Below, in pieces: positions 51,713-59,942 of a stretch of 64,000 nt of DNA; positions within the stretch are counted from its first letter, which is position 1, and the number at the start of each line of letters is the position of its first letter. Position numbers and translations under genes: made by a program. The stretch spans positions 11,421 through 75,420 of the forward strand of contig NZ_JAVYJB010000015.1 of the NCBI RefSeq assembly GCF_032490495.1. Direction: 5' to 3'. This DNA comes from Pilosibacter fragilis. Lineage in GTDB: Bacteria > Bacillota > Clostridia > Lachnospirales > Lachnospiraceae. Below the pieces are notes generated by a model. The model had not been told where the DNA came from. It saw nothing but the letters and a program-made list of their open reading frames with translations, and did no database searches.

Positions 51713-52054
51713 CTACTTTCGTTGTTGTTTCACTTTATAGGGAACGGTTCGGCCCAGCACCCGGCCCTTGCCAACGGCATTGGCTCCCTCATAGATCAAA
51801 AATTCCGCATTGTTTTCCAGCGGGGCATAGTCAATGGTATCTGGATATAGGGGTTGGGCATTTCCCAAAGCTGGTGTATCAAATGTACACTCGGTTCCGT
51901 CCAGAAAGCATACACCCAAATATTCTGTAGTTCCTGTGACCACAAAATGGGGACAATACTTTCCGCTGACCAGGCTGGGTGGTATTTTTCGTTTGCCGCT
52001 CCAGAAGATGACCTCCACATGGAGCACCGCCCGGTTTTCATCTGTCCCGATCAC
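51713..52054 (-). CDS. EF-Tu-domain-like small protein (GTG start)
   Basis: The frame is open further upstream, but a perfect AGGAGG lies 8 bases before the GTG at 52054, so I place the start there (113 residues). The sequence LHVEVIFWSGKRKIPPSLVSG then YCPHFVVTGTTEYLGVCFLDG resembles the C-terminal beta-barrel domains of EF-Tu. Such stand-alone domains occur among immunity genes, perhaps as decoys for toxins that recognise EF-Tu; that role is conjecture. Confidence 0.6.
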   Translation of the reverse strand: MIGTDENRAVLHVEVIFWSGKRKIPPSLVSGKYCPHFVVTGTTEYLGVCFLDGTECTFDTPALGNAQPLYPDTIDYAPLENNAEFLIYEGANAVGKGRVLGRTVPYKVKQQRK

Positions 52055-52095
52055 GCTGTCGCCCTCCTTTATCCCGTCATCTGGCTGCGGTATAC

Positions 52096-52638
52096 TCAGG
52101 CCAGCTCTGCGTCCAGGATCTGGACTGGTTTTCCTTTCTCGTTCACATAGTAAAGGGCGATATAGTCGATGCCGTCCCGCTTGGCCTGCTCCCACGGCAT
52201 CCGTTCACCGTTGATCAGTTCCACGGTATCCGCCTCATCCGGTTCAAAGTTCTCTTTTTCGTCCTCATAGTCAATGCTGTACCCCAGCTCCAGCACCAAC
52301 TTGGAGGCGGGGATCTCATACCGCTTGAGGGGGCGGTGCTCCAGCTCGGATGGATCATGTTCATCGCAGAACATATTGTCGTAGCCATGCCGTCCACCGT
52401 CAAAGATGACGAACTCCTCGCCGCTCTCCGGGTCACGGGCTGTCACCAGTCCGGGGGCCTCGTCGCTATCTATGATATAGGATTGGGGTTCTCCTTTCAC
52501 CGTGAGCAGATCTCCGTAATACCAAACCTCCAGCAGTTCATTGCCGGTGGTGGAACAAAGTATCACGGTGGGCAAACGCTTCTCCGCCCATTCTTTCACA
52601 TGGCCGATGAGCCAGGTGGGATATTTCTCAGTCATCAT
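52096..52638 (-). CDS. Hypothetical protein of the immunity operon
   Basis: The 180-residue acidic protein starts MMTEKYPTWLIGHVKEWAEK and contains FVIFDGGRHGYDNMFCDEHD and a C-terminal YIALYYVNEKGKPVQILDAE. GGAGGAGAAAG precedes the start. No domain is recognised. Confidence 0.6.
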   Translation of the reverse strand: MMTEKYPTWLIGHVKEWAEKRLPTVILCSTTGNELLEVWYYGDLLTVKGEPQSYIIDSDEAPGLVTARDPESGEEFVIFDGGRHGYDNMFCDEHDPSELEHRPLKRYEIPASKLVLELGYSIDYEDEKENFEPDEADTVELINGERMPWEQAKRDGIDYIALYYVNEKGKPVQILDAELA

Positions 52639-52651
52639 AGTCTTTCTCCTC

Positions 52652-52885
52652 CTATTTCAATTTCAGCACAAATCCCCAGATACTCACCACAATCAAGAGG
52701 ACACCCAGCAGAAAGAAAACCACACGCCGGTATCCTCTGCTGTGTCGATGGGCATCCCGCGTACCAGTGGGGTCGCAGAGCCAGTTCCAGTTGCGGATCG
52801 CTCCAAACAAAATCACGGCCCCGATGAGCACCGAGGCAATGTACCAATGCTCTTGTAAAAATGCTGTGATCTGTTCGCTGTTCAT
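52652..52885 (-). CDS. Immunity protein 17-like membrane protein (Imm17)
   Basis: The 77-residue protein has two membrane helices (about 13-30 and 53-75). Between them is the Imm17-type segment AIRNWNWLCDPTGTRDAHRHSRGYRRVVF. Imm17 is a predicted two-helix immunity protein for toxins acting at or crossing the membrane. Its start overlaps the TPR protein stop by four bases. Confidence 0.75.
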   Translation of the reverse strand: MNSEQITAFLQEHWYIASVLIGAVILFGAIRNWNWLCDPTGTRDAHRHSRGYRRVVFFLLGVLLIVVSIWGFVLKLK

Positions 52886-53394
52886 TTACAGATCCCCCCC
52901 TTTACATCATCGGGAGTTTCCTTTCGGATGATTTCCTCCCGCTCTTTTAAATCCAGCTCCAGAGCTTTTTCCTCCTCCAGATATTCCTCGCAGTCCCGAA
53001 CCAGTTTTTGGGCGGCTGGGTCATCCGGGACCAGGGCCAGCCAGTGCTTGGCGTATTCATAGGCGGAGGCGGCGGAACGGTATGCCATCAGGCAGGAATA
53101 GCCCATCCGGGCGTTCCAGTAGGGATCGTTCTCACCCTGGGCGCGGACGGACTCCAGCAGCTCAATGGCGTGTCGGATGAGATCCCCGCCCACTTCACCG
53201 TCGGTCCCATGCTCTCCATGATCTCCCAGCACCGCCAGATTGCTGTAAGCCCGACTCAGCTTGACGGTCAGCAGATAGCCCCGCTCCTGTTCCGGGATGG
53301 CTTCGATGGCCCGGATACACCGGGAATACTCGTCCTTCTTATTCCATTGCTCAAGCTGCTCCAGCAGCTCTGCTTTTTCTGCCTGATTCATCAT
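52882..53394 (-). CDS. TPR-like protein, related to the TPR blocks of the giant protein
   Basis: The 170-residue helical protein starts LLEQLEQWNKKDEYSRCIRA after a short lead, and continues ARMGYSCLMAYRSAASAYEYAKHW. The same pattern appears inside the giant protein near residues 970-1110 (FFAQLEQWNDEDEYTRCIQA). It is a stand-alone version of that tetratricopeptide module, expected to mediate protein contacts. Two adjacent ATGs are possible starts. Confidence 0.72.
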   Translation of the reverse strand: MMNQAEKAELLEQLEQWNKKDEYSRCIRAIEAIPEQERGYLLTVKLSRAYSNLAVLGDHGEHGTDGEVGGDLIRHAIELLESVRAQGENDPYWNARMGYSCLMAYRSAASAYEYAKHWLALVPDDPAAQKLVRDCEEYLEEEKALELDLKEREEIIRKETPDDVKGGICK

Positions 53395-53412
53395 TTCACC
53401 GCCTTTTCCGTG

Positions 53413-53691
53413 TCATCCTTTGCCTTTTTTGAAGTGTCCGCTGCCTCGCCAGGTGTTGACCACACAGGTGAAGATCTGGCCGCAGTGCTTGCACCGGATC
53501 ATGTGGGCCATGATTTCATCCGCCCAGCCATCCTCTGTCTTTACCTTCTCCAGTAGGCAGGTGGATTCCTCTTGCATCAGTTCAAATTCCCCCTCCGACA
53601 CCAACTGCTGAATGTAAGCAATACAGGCCAGATAGTCCTTTGGGGCGTCAAATTTTCTCCATGTTTGAATGTTTCGGCAGTGCTCGCACAT
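53413..53691 (-). CDS. Small zinc-ribbon-like protein
   Basis: The 92-residue protein has MCEHC at the start and RCKHCGQIFTCVVNTWRG near the C-terminus, so four cysteines could bind one zinc. The ATG at 53691 follows GGAGGCGTCC. It overlaps no conserved family known to me; the setting suggests an immunity accessory. Confidence 0.6.
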   Translation of the reverse strand: MCEHCRNIQTWRKFDAPKDYLACIAYIQQLVSEGEFELMQEESTCLLEKVKTEDGWADEIMAHMIRCKHCGQIFTCVVNTWRGSGHFKKGKG

Positions 53692-53704
53692 AGTGGACGC
53701 CTCC

Positions 53705-55087
53705 TTACGCAAATACCTGCTGGTATTTCTCTTTCAGTTCCTTCGGCGCCGTCTTGATGACTTTGCTGCCTCCGTTTTCGGAGGTCGTGCCCCAGATGGC
53801 CCAGAGAACATCATGCCATAGGTAGGCCAGCGCCCTTTTGTTGCTGCCGGATTCTTCCGACAGGTAATATTCCAGATGCCCCTTGATCTCCAGTAGCGCA
53901 TCCAGGCTCTCCTCATTGGCGATCAGGGTGCGGAACTCCTTTGCGGGCTTCAGATTCTGCATGGACTGGACACCGTGGACCAGCACCGGCAGGGACTGAG
54001 CAGTGAACCCGTACTTCTTAAAAAAGGTGTGAATAAACTTTTCTTGCAAAGAGGAGTGCTCGTCATCACAGCGATCCAGGTAATCGCACACCAGCCGCCA
54101 CCACTTCGGCCCGTCCAGTCCTAGGGCAAACACGGCAAAGGTGCCAGGCATGGCGCAGGACTCATCAGAGAGGTTGTTGTACCACTCGTCCTCCTGCATG
54201 GCCAGCCGAGCATAATTCTCCATCCGGACATGGAGACGGGGATACCGCACCGCACAGGCAAAAAGCTGATGGACACCCTTCTTGGGCAGGCCGGGGATGG
54301 GCAGGTGGATCTTCTCCGGTCCGCGAAACTCGATGGAGTAGCTGCGGGGGAACTCCGGCTGCTCCAAAATCTCAATCAGATAGCTGAGAGCCTCCTCACA
54401 GGCCCCCTCGCCGCAGTCTCTGGCGGTAATGCGGATGGTGGCGAAAGCGTCGTTAGCCGAGGCGGTCAGGTGCTTTGTTTTCCGCTTTTGGATATTAGGC
54501 GGCAATTTGCCGCTGCCATTGGTTTTCAGTTCCTTTACCATATCAGGACGAATCTGGGAAACCAGGCCAAGGATGTGTTCAGTGGTGAGGGATTCAAAAC
54601 TCTGCCCATACACCGTATGGCAGATCGCCACATAGCAGGCAAAGCGCAGCAGGCCTTCATCCACATCCTCCGGCCGCAGCTCCGGCCACACAGTACAAGG
54701 CGGGTAAGGCGTAAAATCATCCTCTTTTTCTCCAGCCTCAAAATACCTTTCCTGCACCTGCTTTTCTATGTATTTCTCCAATGTATAGCAGATCTCCTGC
54801 CAGCCCACCAACCGCCGCAGGGCATCGCAGAATGTAACAGCTTCCTCATAGGGAAATCCCTTCAAAGGCAGTTTGGACAGATACCGCTCCAGGAGCTGGT
54901 TGGGAAGAAAGGGTGTCCCGTTGTGATTTCGCACCACGGTCGGGTAGGCGGAGTGATTTTCACGAGCGGTTCCGTTCAGCACATCCTGAATGCAGAGATC
55001 CGCCTCCGCCAGCACCTCCGGGGAAGTGTCCGGCTTGTGGATCAGATAGTAGCGGTCATGTACGCCATCACGCTTTGGCAAACTCAT
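53705..55087 (-). CDS. DUF6138-like protein, first large gene of the immunity operon
   Basis: The 460-residue cytosolic protein contains DESCAMPGTFAVFALGLDGPKWW, then DDEHSSLQEKFIHTFFKKYGFT, a pattern I associate with DUF6138. It has no catalytic motif that I can identify. GAGGTGATC precedes the start. It is the first large gene of the minus-strand operon, directly after a 56-residue ORF and a candidate promoter. Confidence 0.65.
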   Translation of the reverse strand: MSLPKRDGVHDRYYLIHKPDTSPEVLAEADLCIQDVLNGTARENHSAYPTVVRNHNGTPFLPNQLLERYLSKLPLKGFPYEEAVTFCDALRRLVGWQEICYTLEKYIEKQVQERYFEAGEKEDDFTPYPPCTVWPELRPEDVDEGLLRFACYVAICHTVYGQSFESLTTEHILGLVSQIRPDMVKELKTNGSGKLPPNIQKRKTKHLTASANDAFATIRITARDCGEGACEEALSYLIEILEQPEFPRSYSIEFRGPEKIHLPIPGLPKKGVHQLFACAVRYPRLHVRMENYARLAMQEDEWYNNLSDESCAMPGTFAVFALGLDGPKWWRLVCDYLDRCDDEHSSLQEKFIHTFFKKYGFTAQSLPVLVHGVQSMQNLKPAKEFRTLIANEESLDALLEIKGHLEYYLSEESGSNKRALAYLWHDVLWAIWGTTSENGGSKVIKTAPKELKEKYQQVFA

Positions 55088-55103
55088 GCTTGATCACCTC
55101 TTT

Positions 55104-55274
55104 TCAGACAATAAAAAAGCCCCACGCCGCACTGTCATAAAGACAGGCTGACGCAGGACATGAAGAAGCCGCGTTGAAGGAGCCGCATCCACCAGCAGAT
55201 GTAGTTTCTTCAACAACCAAAATATTTTTTTCGTATCTTAAAGCAGCAAATTGCTGTCCAATATATTTGTTCAT
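55104..55274 (-). CDS. Possible 56-aa leader peptide or RiPP-like precursor
   Basis: The frame starts MNKYIGQQFAALRYEKNIL and ends with a compact Cys/Ser/Ala/Gly-rich tail (three cysteines within 16 residues, then a WGFFIV end). Its stop codon directly precedes the ribosome site of the DUF6138 gene. The ribosome site of this ORF is weak. It could be a regulatory leader peptide, a modified-peptide precursor or chance; no modification enzyme gene is nearby. Confidence 0.35.
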   Translation of the reverse strand: MNKYIGQQFAALRYEKNILVVEETTSAGGCGSFNAASSCPASACLYDSAAWGFFIV

Positions 55275-55306
55275 AGCGGCACCATTTGTTCTGAGCGTAG
55301 TTTTAT

Positions 55307-55334
55307 ATTTTATTATATCACAGCACCCCTTCAA
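55307..55334 (-). promoter_or_regulatory. Candidate promoter of the immunity operon
   Basis: On the minus strand TTGAAG (55334-55329) lies 16 bases before TAAAAT (55312-55307). An overlapping TATAAT (55317-55312) is an alternative -10 with a poorer -35. No other promoter-like sequence is evident between here and the DUF6138 start. Confidence 0.5.
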
Positions 55335-55381
55335 TGAAAATATTTTGTTGGAAATGCTAATGAAAAATTTTTGTGAATTTG

Positions 55382-55924
55382 TTAAGGCGCAGGGGCTGTT
55401 ATCTCCATAGTGTCTGGATGGATCAGAGTGATTACTTTTCCCTGATGCAAGGCATAGTTGACTGTCTGTGCTGTACCTGAGCGCAGCTTTTTCTGATTAT
55501 CAAACACACCGATGATGTACTCTGCATGATCGACCATATAGTAATTCCTTTTTTTATAACTGGAAACATCCGCAGAATGTGAAATAACAATGGAATCGTT
55601 TGCGTTTTGGATCAGCTTTTTCAATCTATGTCTACTCTGATCCGGCCATTTAGAGTCATAACCGATGAAGGGAACTACAACGACAATTTTAATATCTTCG
55701 TATCCCGTTTGTGCCCTCAATGTCAGCAGCTGTTCTCCAGCCCACATATCCACACCAAGAGCACCGCCGACAAAAAAAGTACGGACAAATTTCTCGTCAT
55801 GAAGTATCCGAAACTGCTCCAGGAGACATTCTTTTAATTTTTGGCATAGGGGATCTTCCTCATTATATCCAAAGCAAAATCTTGTTGGTCGGTGGCCGGT
55901 AATGGCGCAGGCATACTGATTCAT
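55382..55924 (-). CDS. SLOG-family (DUF1273/YpsA-like) protein
   Basis: The 180-residue Rossmann-type protein has an early CAITGHRPTRFCFGYNE and FFVGGALGVDMWAGEQLLTL, the SLOG nucleotide-binding motifs. The C-terminus contains AEYIIGVFDNQKKLRSGTAQTVNYA. SLOG proteins bind nucleotides or nucleotide-derived signals and occur widely in mobile elements and defence loci. It lies just upstream of the immunity operon, divergent from the XRE gene. Confidence 0.82.
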   Translation of the reverse strand: MNQYACAITGHRPTRFCFGYNEEDPLCQKLKECLLEQFRILHDEKFVRTFFVGGALGVDMWAGEQLLTLRAQTGYEDIKIVVVVPFIGYDSKWPDQSRHRLKKLIQNANDSIVISHSADVSSYKKRNYYMVDHAEYIIGVFDNQKKLRSGTAQTVNYALHQGKVITLIHPDTMEITAPAP

Positions 55925-56081
55925 ATAAATCGCCCTTGATAACTGCCTTGATTACGCATATAAAGCAAAAATAACGCAAATAATAATGCGTATAAAGGTT
56001 GTATTATAAAATTATAACACAATACATACGAAGTATCAAGAATTGCTTTCTGCTATGCTAAAAGAGCAGAGAGGTGAGCGT

Positions 56082-56396
56082 ATGGACGAAGAATTTATCC
56101 GCAATCGGATCACAGAATTGCGATTGAAAAAAGGTGTTTCAGAATATCAGATGAGCATGGAGTTAGGGCAGAACAGAAGCTATATTCAGGCGATTTCCTC
56201 TGGGCGTTCTATGCCGTCTATGAAGCAGTTTCTCAACATCTGTGAGTATTTTGAAATCACGCCGCTTCAATTTTTTGATGCACAGGAAAATAACCCTCAG
56301 CTTATCAAGAAGGCTTTGGACGGAATGAGAAAGATGTCAGATGACGATTTGATTATGCTGATTGGTTTTATAAGTCGCTTAAACACAGAAAACTAA
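56082..56396 (+). CDS. XRE-family helix-turn-helix regulator
   Basis: The 104-residue protein has an HTH: ITELRLKKGVSEYQMSMELG then QNRSYIQAISSGRSMPS. A helical C-terminus follows. The ATG at 56082 follows AGAGGTGAGC. It is one of very few plus-strand genes in the element and diverges from the SLOG gene. The intergenic region has inverted ATTACGCAT/AATGCGTAT sequences (about 55953-56000) that could be its operator. Confidence 0.85.
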   Translation: MDEEFIRNRITELRLKKGVSEYQMSMELGQNRSYIQAISSGRSMPSMKQFLNICEYFEITPLQFFDAQENNPQLIKKALDGMRKMSDDDLIMLIGFISRLNTEN

Positions 56397-56433
56397 CGAT
56401 AGGAGGCAGTAAGCGTCCCGTCGTTAGTTTTTC
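56391..56433 (+). terminator. Terminator after the XRE gene
   Basis: A 9-bp stem (AACTAACGA at 56391-56399 with TCGTTAGTT at 56421-56429) is followed by TTT and overlaps the end of the gene. The remaining bases to 56584 hold no gene. Confidence 0.55.
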
Positions 56434-56584
56434 ATTTTATGCGCAGCATATTGTGGCAAGCAATGCTTGTGGCTATCCATTTCGCCACAAACTGCTTGTT
56501 GAGGGCAGTGCCCCCAAGCCCCTTTGAACACAGAATTTCATTCTGTGGCTGCGCGTTCTACGAACGCTTTTGACCGGGACCAGC

Positions 56585-57997
56585 TTATCGCTGGCCGTGG
56601 TCTTTTTCTTTTTCAACATCCTGTTCTACCTCCATTTTCAGCACTCGATCCACATTGGCCTTTGCCGTTAAAAGCTCCCGCATTTCCTCACGGGAACGCC
56701 GGTACTCGGCATAGGTCTTTTTCTTTTCTTCCAGCAATTTCGCGTACTCCGTCTGTAACTCTTTGACCTTGGGCAGCTTCTTGACGCCCATCTCATCAAA
56801 GGCATTCTTAGCAGCCTGGTGGAGCAGAATTTCTTCCTCATGTTCCTCCCGGAATTTCTTAGAGTAGCCTGCCTTGCGGTATGCCACATAGACCTCACGG
56901 GTCTTGGCATAATTTACAATGTGAGTACGCAGAACAGCAATCTCTGCCATGCGCTTTTCAGCCGCTTTGATCTGCGCCGAAAGCTCATTGTGATGTGCCG
57001 TGGCAGCCGCAGCCTTTTCTTCCAAAACCGCATACTCCAGCAGGTTATTCTCTGACAAGTAATTCATGGTCTGCGCCATCTGCTTGAGGTTGAACACCTT
57101 GGCCCATCGAGCATAGCCAGCACCTTTTCCAGCCTGCAATTTTGCCTGAATGTCCACCAGCAGATTGACCTTCTGCGTCTCTGCCTGTGTAACTATTTTC
57201 TTTCGTGGGGTATGCGCTTTCTTCCCGGAGAGAACCGCCTGCAAATCATCTAATCCATATCCTTCGCCCAGGCTGTCCATTCGGGCGGCTTTCTCCCAAC
57301 CGGGGAGCTTCAGGCGATATGATTTTCCGCGCTTTGATACCTCACAGCCGGACTCTTGCAGCAGCCTCAGCAGCTCTTCAAAGTCAGCAGGACTTTGTGA
57401 TAATGCATTGTCAATCGCCACACGAAGCAGCTCTCGGTGAGAGGGCTTTGCCTGATCGCCCAGCCATTTGTTATAGCTCTTTCCGTGAGGTTTCGGGTTC
57501 TCTACAATAGACAGTCCGTTTTCGATGCAGATGGTGTCGCTCAACTGACGGACCGCCTTGGTGCTGCCCCAAAAGTTTCGGAATTTCCGGTCATATTCTA
57601 AGCTGACCGATGACCAGATAATGTGATTATGAATGTGCGATTTGTCTATATGAGTGCAGACCACAAAGGCATGATTGCCCTTGGTAAAACGCTTGGCAAA
57701 TTCCACACCCAGCCAGTTCGCTTCTTCCGGAGTGATCTCACCGGGGCGGAAGGACTGGCGCACATGATAGGCGATCACATCATCCGCGCCGCGCACTCGT
57801 CCGGTAGCGGCAATGTACTGCCGCTTTGCCAGAAGGAACTCCGCATCCACAGTCCTGCTGTCACACGCATAGCCGGTAATGAGCCTGCCATTATCTGTTT
57901 TTTTGGGATTGGCCACATAGTCGATGATGTCACTGATCGCCCGACTTTCTGTGCGGCCCTTGCCGACATGAAGCGGCATGATTCTTGTGGTTGCCAT
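56585..57997 (-). CDS. Relaxase/mobilisation nuclease (MOBP, VirD2-like)
   Basis: The 470-residue protein nicks the element at its transfer origin and pilots the strand. The N-terminal relaxase domain has a candidate nucleophile tyrosine in DIIDYVANPKK and the metal-binding motif HIDKSHIHNHIIW near residue 117. A long coiled-coil C-terminus (about 320-460) follows. The MobC partner is encoded 2.4 kb upstream. The nick site itself is not identified. Confidence 0.92.
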   Translation of the reverse strand: MATTRIMPLHVGKGRTESRAISDIIDYVANPKKTDNGRLITGYACDSRTVDAEFLLAKRQYIAATGRVRGADDVIAYHVRQSFRPGEITPEEANWLGVEFAKRFTKGNHAFVVCTHIDKSHIHNHIIWSSVSLEYDRKFRNFWGSTKAVRQLSDTICIENGLSIVENPKPHGKSYNKWLGDQAKPSHRELLRVAIDNALSQSPADFEELLRLLQESGCEVSKRGKSYRLKLPGWEKAARMDSLGEGYGLDDLQAVLSGKKAHTPRKKIVTQAETQKVNLLVDIQAKLQAGKGAGYARWAKVFNLKQMAQTMNYLSENNLLEYAVLEEKAAAATAHHNELSAQIKAAEKRMAEIAVLRTHIVNYAKTREVYVAYRKAGYSKKFREEHEEEILLHQAAKNAFDEMGVKKLPKVKELQTEYAKLLEEKKKTYAEYRRSREEMRELLTAKANVDRVLKMEVEQDVEKEKDHGQR

Positions 57998-58051
57998 AGG
58001 TCAGACCTCCTTCCCGAAAAGAAAACGGCCTGCCATAGCAGACCGCTTTCA

Positions 58052-58378
58052 CTATTCTATAAAACTTTCTTCATCGAAAAAATTGAACTCATCATCTTCT
58101 AAGTGTCTTGGTGGAAATCTCATTTCATATTGCTCTTGCGCCAATGCACGGACATCAGGCCGCCTATCCTTTAGTCGATTTTTCAGCCAGGACAACTGCT
58201 CTTTCGATAGCCTCCATGGAAGATTCAAAAGACGATTCAGTGTCATCAGTTCAGCCTGCTTTTCTGCTGGTAGCGAAGCACAGGATTTACAAATGTGGGA
58301 TGCATGACCTTTGCCTGAAAATTTTTCGTTGGCTTTGTATTCACCACAAACTTTACAATAGTGTCCATGCTTTTTCAT
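58052..58378 (-). CDS. Zinc-finger-like protein coupled to the AbiE pair
   Basis: The 108-residue protein has YCKVCGEYKANEKFSGKGHASHICKSC in its first third (broken here: CxxC then CxxC), indicating one zinc site. A basic middle (WLKNRLKDRRPDVR) and an acidic tail follow. The ATG at 58378 overlaps the AbiEii stop (ATGA), so it is translated with the toxin-antitoxin pair. Function unknown. Confidence 0.65.
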   Translation of the reverse strand: MKKHGHYCKVCGEYKANEKFSGKGHASHICKSCASLPAEKQAELMTLNRLLNLPWRLSKEQLSWLKNRLKDRRPDVRALAQEQYEMRFPPRHLEDDEFNFFDEESFIE

Positions 58379-59229
58379 AAGCTGATGCCCTTCTCGCAAA
58401 GAACATATAACCTGCGAATTGCTTTCATAATCACATCCCATTCCAAATCAGAAGCATAAGAAAACTTTTTACGGTATGCCTCCCAAAGTTTTTGCATAAC
58501 CGAATCATTTTCCACTTCGTCAAAAACTTCTTCAGCCTGGTTAAGATACTTCTCCGATCCCCGTTTATGAGCAGTTGCCAGAAGCGCATCATGTAAAATT
58601 TTCGGGTTCAGCGTGGTTCCATGCAGCTGTTCTAAAATGTAAATATCGTAGAAATCTCTCATGCGGGTATTGGTTGTGGTTCTAGTAATAATGGTTTCCA
58701 GTTTTTCTGCCAGCACAGTTTCTAAATTATAAGCCCAAATATCAATGGAGCGATCTTCCAGCATAAGTTTGAATGAATACCGAACCTCTCTTGGAGTGAT
58801 TGCATCTCCCGTAGAAATATCAATTTTCAAAGGGGTCACTACACCATCGAATGTTGTACTCATGCTGACACGAATCCCCGGATACTCTGCTTCATCCATA
58901 ATTTCCGAAATACTTTTCAGCTGAAATTTAACACCATCATCAATCGGAACAATTACGATTGATGAAATTAGATTCTCAATATCCTCCACATTAACATTAG
59001 CTCCTTTTATGGTTGCATCCAAATCCATCGTAGAGCGGGCATCCAATCCAACCATAGCCGCTACCAACATACCACCCTTCAAGATAAACTTATCACGATA
59101 CTCAGAAAGAGAAATACGCTCCAAAAAACGCTCCATCATGTAGTTCCTCATTAAAATCTGAGCATCTGCGGATTTTTCTCTGGAAAGGTTTCGTATTAAA
59201 TCTTTAAGCTGCCTTGCTGTTTTTATCAT
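58375..59229 (-). CDS. AbiEii-type nucleotidyltransferase toxin
   Basis: The 284-residue protein has nucleotidyltransferase motifs: KFILKGGMLVAAMVGLDARS then TMDLDATIKG with the catalytic Asp pair, near residues 48-75. AbiEii toxins of the type IV AbiE system modify RNA and arrest growth during phage infection. Its start overlaps the antitoxin gene stop (ATGA). In mobile elements this pair also stabilises inheritance. Confidence 0.9.
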   Translation of the reverse strand: MIKTARQLKDLIRNLSREKSADAQILMRNYMMERFLERISLSEYRDKFILKGGMLVAAMVGLDARSTMDLDATIKGANVNVEDIENLISSIVIVPIDDGVKFQLKSISEIMDEAEYPGIRVSMSTTFDGVVTPLKIDISTGDAITPREVRYSFKLMLEDRSIDIWAYNLETVLAEKLETIITRTTTNTRMRDFYDIYILEQLHGTTLNPKILHDALLATAHKRGSEKYLNQAEEVFDEVENDSVMQKLWEAYRKKFSYASDLEWDVIMKAIRRLYVLCEKGISL

Positions 59230-59822
59230 AAAAGTACCTCCAAATACTGTCGTAAAATTTTTTCCACCTTGAACATCCCAGCATATTGCATTAAAGCTCG
59301 CAGGTTCTTATCTTTTCTACGGGCATACGCTTTCAGTGCTCCCTGAAAGGTCTGAATTTCAATTCTGCTACGGCTTCTGAGCAAATCACAGATCGTTCGC
59401 TCCATATCATAAACCGGCACAGTATGCCCGAACGGAGTTTTCGCTGTTGTAAGTCCTACATCATGTAAGTCTGCTTTAATCGTAAAAACTTGAATGCCTT
59501 CTGCTTTCATTTTGCTTGGATTGCATCCAGTTTTGACCGTAACTGTATATTCTATTGGTTCACGGTCTGTCAGATCGTGAAAAAATAAAGCTGTTTCATG
59601 TGAAAATACTGCTTGTTCAAATCGCAAATGAAGCAGATACATGGCATCCACCCAGGAATCTTTGGACAGATAAATCCCATGTGCAACTCTATCCAAATCT
59701 CGTGAACGCACATAATCATAAAATACCGGCTTTGAAATTCCAGAGGATACGACCTGTGATGTTCGCAGCATTCCTTCTTGTGCTGTTAGCATCTGATCCA
59801 GCTGTTCAAATTGTCCCATCAT
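59226..59822 (-). CDS. AbiEi-type antitoxin
   Basis: The 198-residue protein has the AbiEi N-terminal winged HTH (EGMLRTSQVVSSGISKPVFYDYV) with VAHGIYLS after it, and the C-terminal antitoxin domain (YDMERTICDLLRSR). It represses the operon and neutralises AbiEii. Upstream is a short AT-rich region with ATATTAG/CTAATATTA-type inverted sequence that could be its operator. Confidence 0.88.
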   Translation of the reverse strand: MMGQFEQLDQMLTAQEGMLRTSQVVSSGISKPVFYDYVRSRDLDRVAHGIYLSKDSWVDAMYLLHLRFEQAVFSHETALFFHDLTDREPIEYTVTVKTGCNPSKMKAEGIQVFTIKADLHDVGLTTAKTPFGHTVPVYDMERTICDLLRSRSRIEIQTFQGALKAYARRKDKNLRALMQYAGMFKVEKILRQYLEVLL

Positions 59823-59942
59823 GTCACTTCCTTTCGTACTAATATTATATTCAATATTAGTTCAAAAGTAAAGTCGTGGATATAAAATTCCTTTTCCCAA
59901 ATTTAACAGACGGTGTCTGGCATTTTATGGTTTTGCGTATTT

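Noticed and set aside
56397..56584. Possible transfer origin near the relaxase gene
   Set aside because: There are hairpin-prone bases, but no nick-site sequence I can match; without comparison to known MOBP origins I do not call it.
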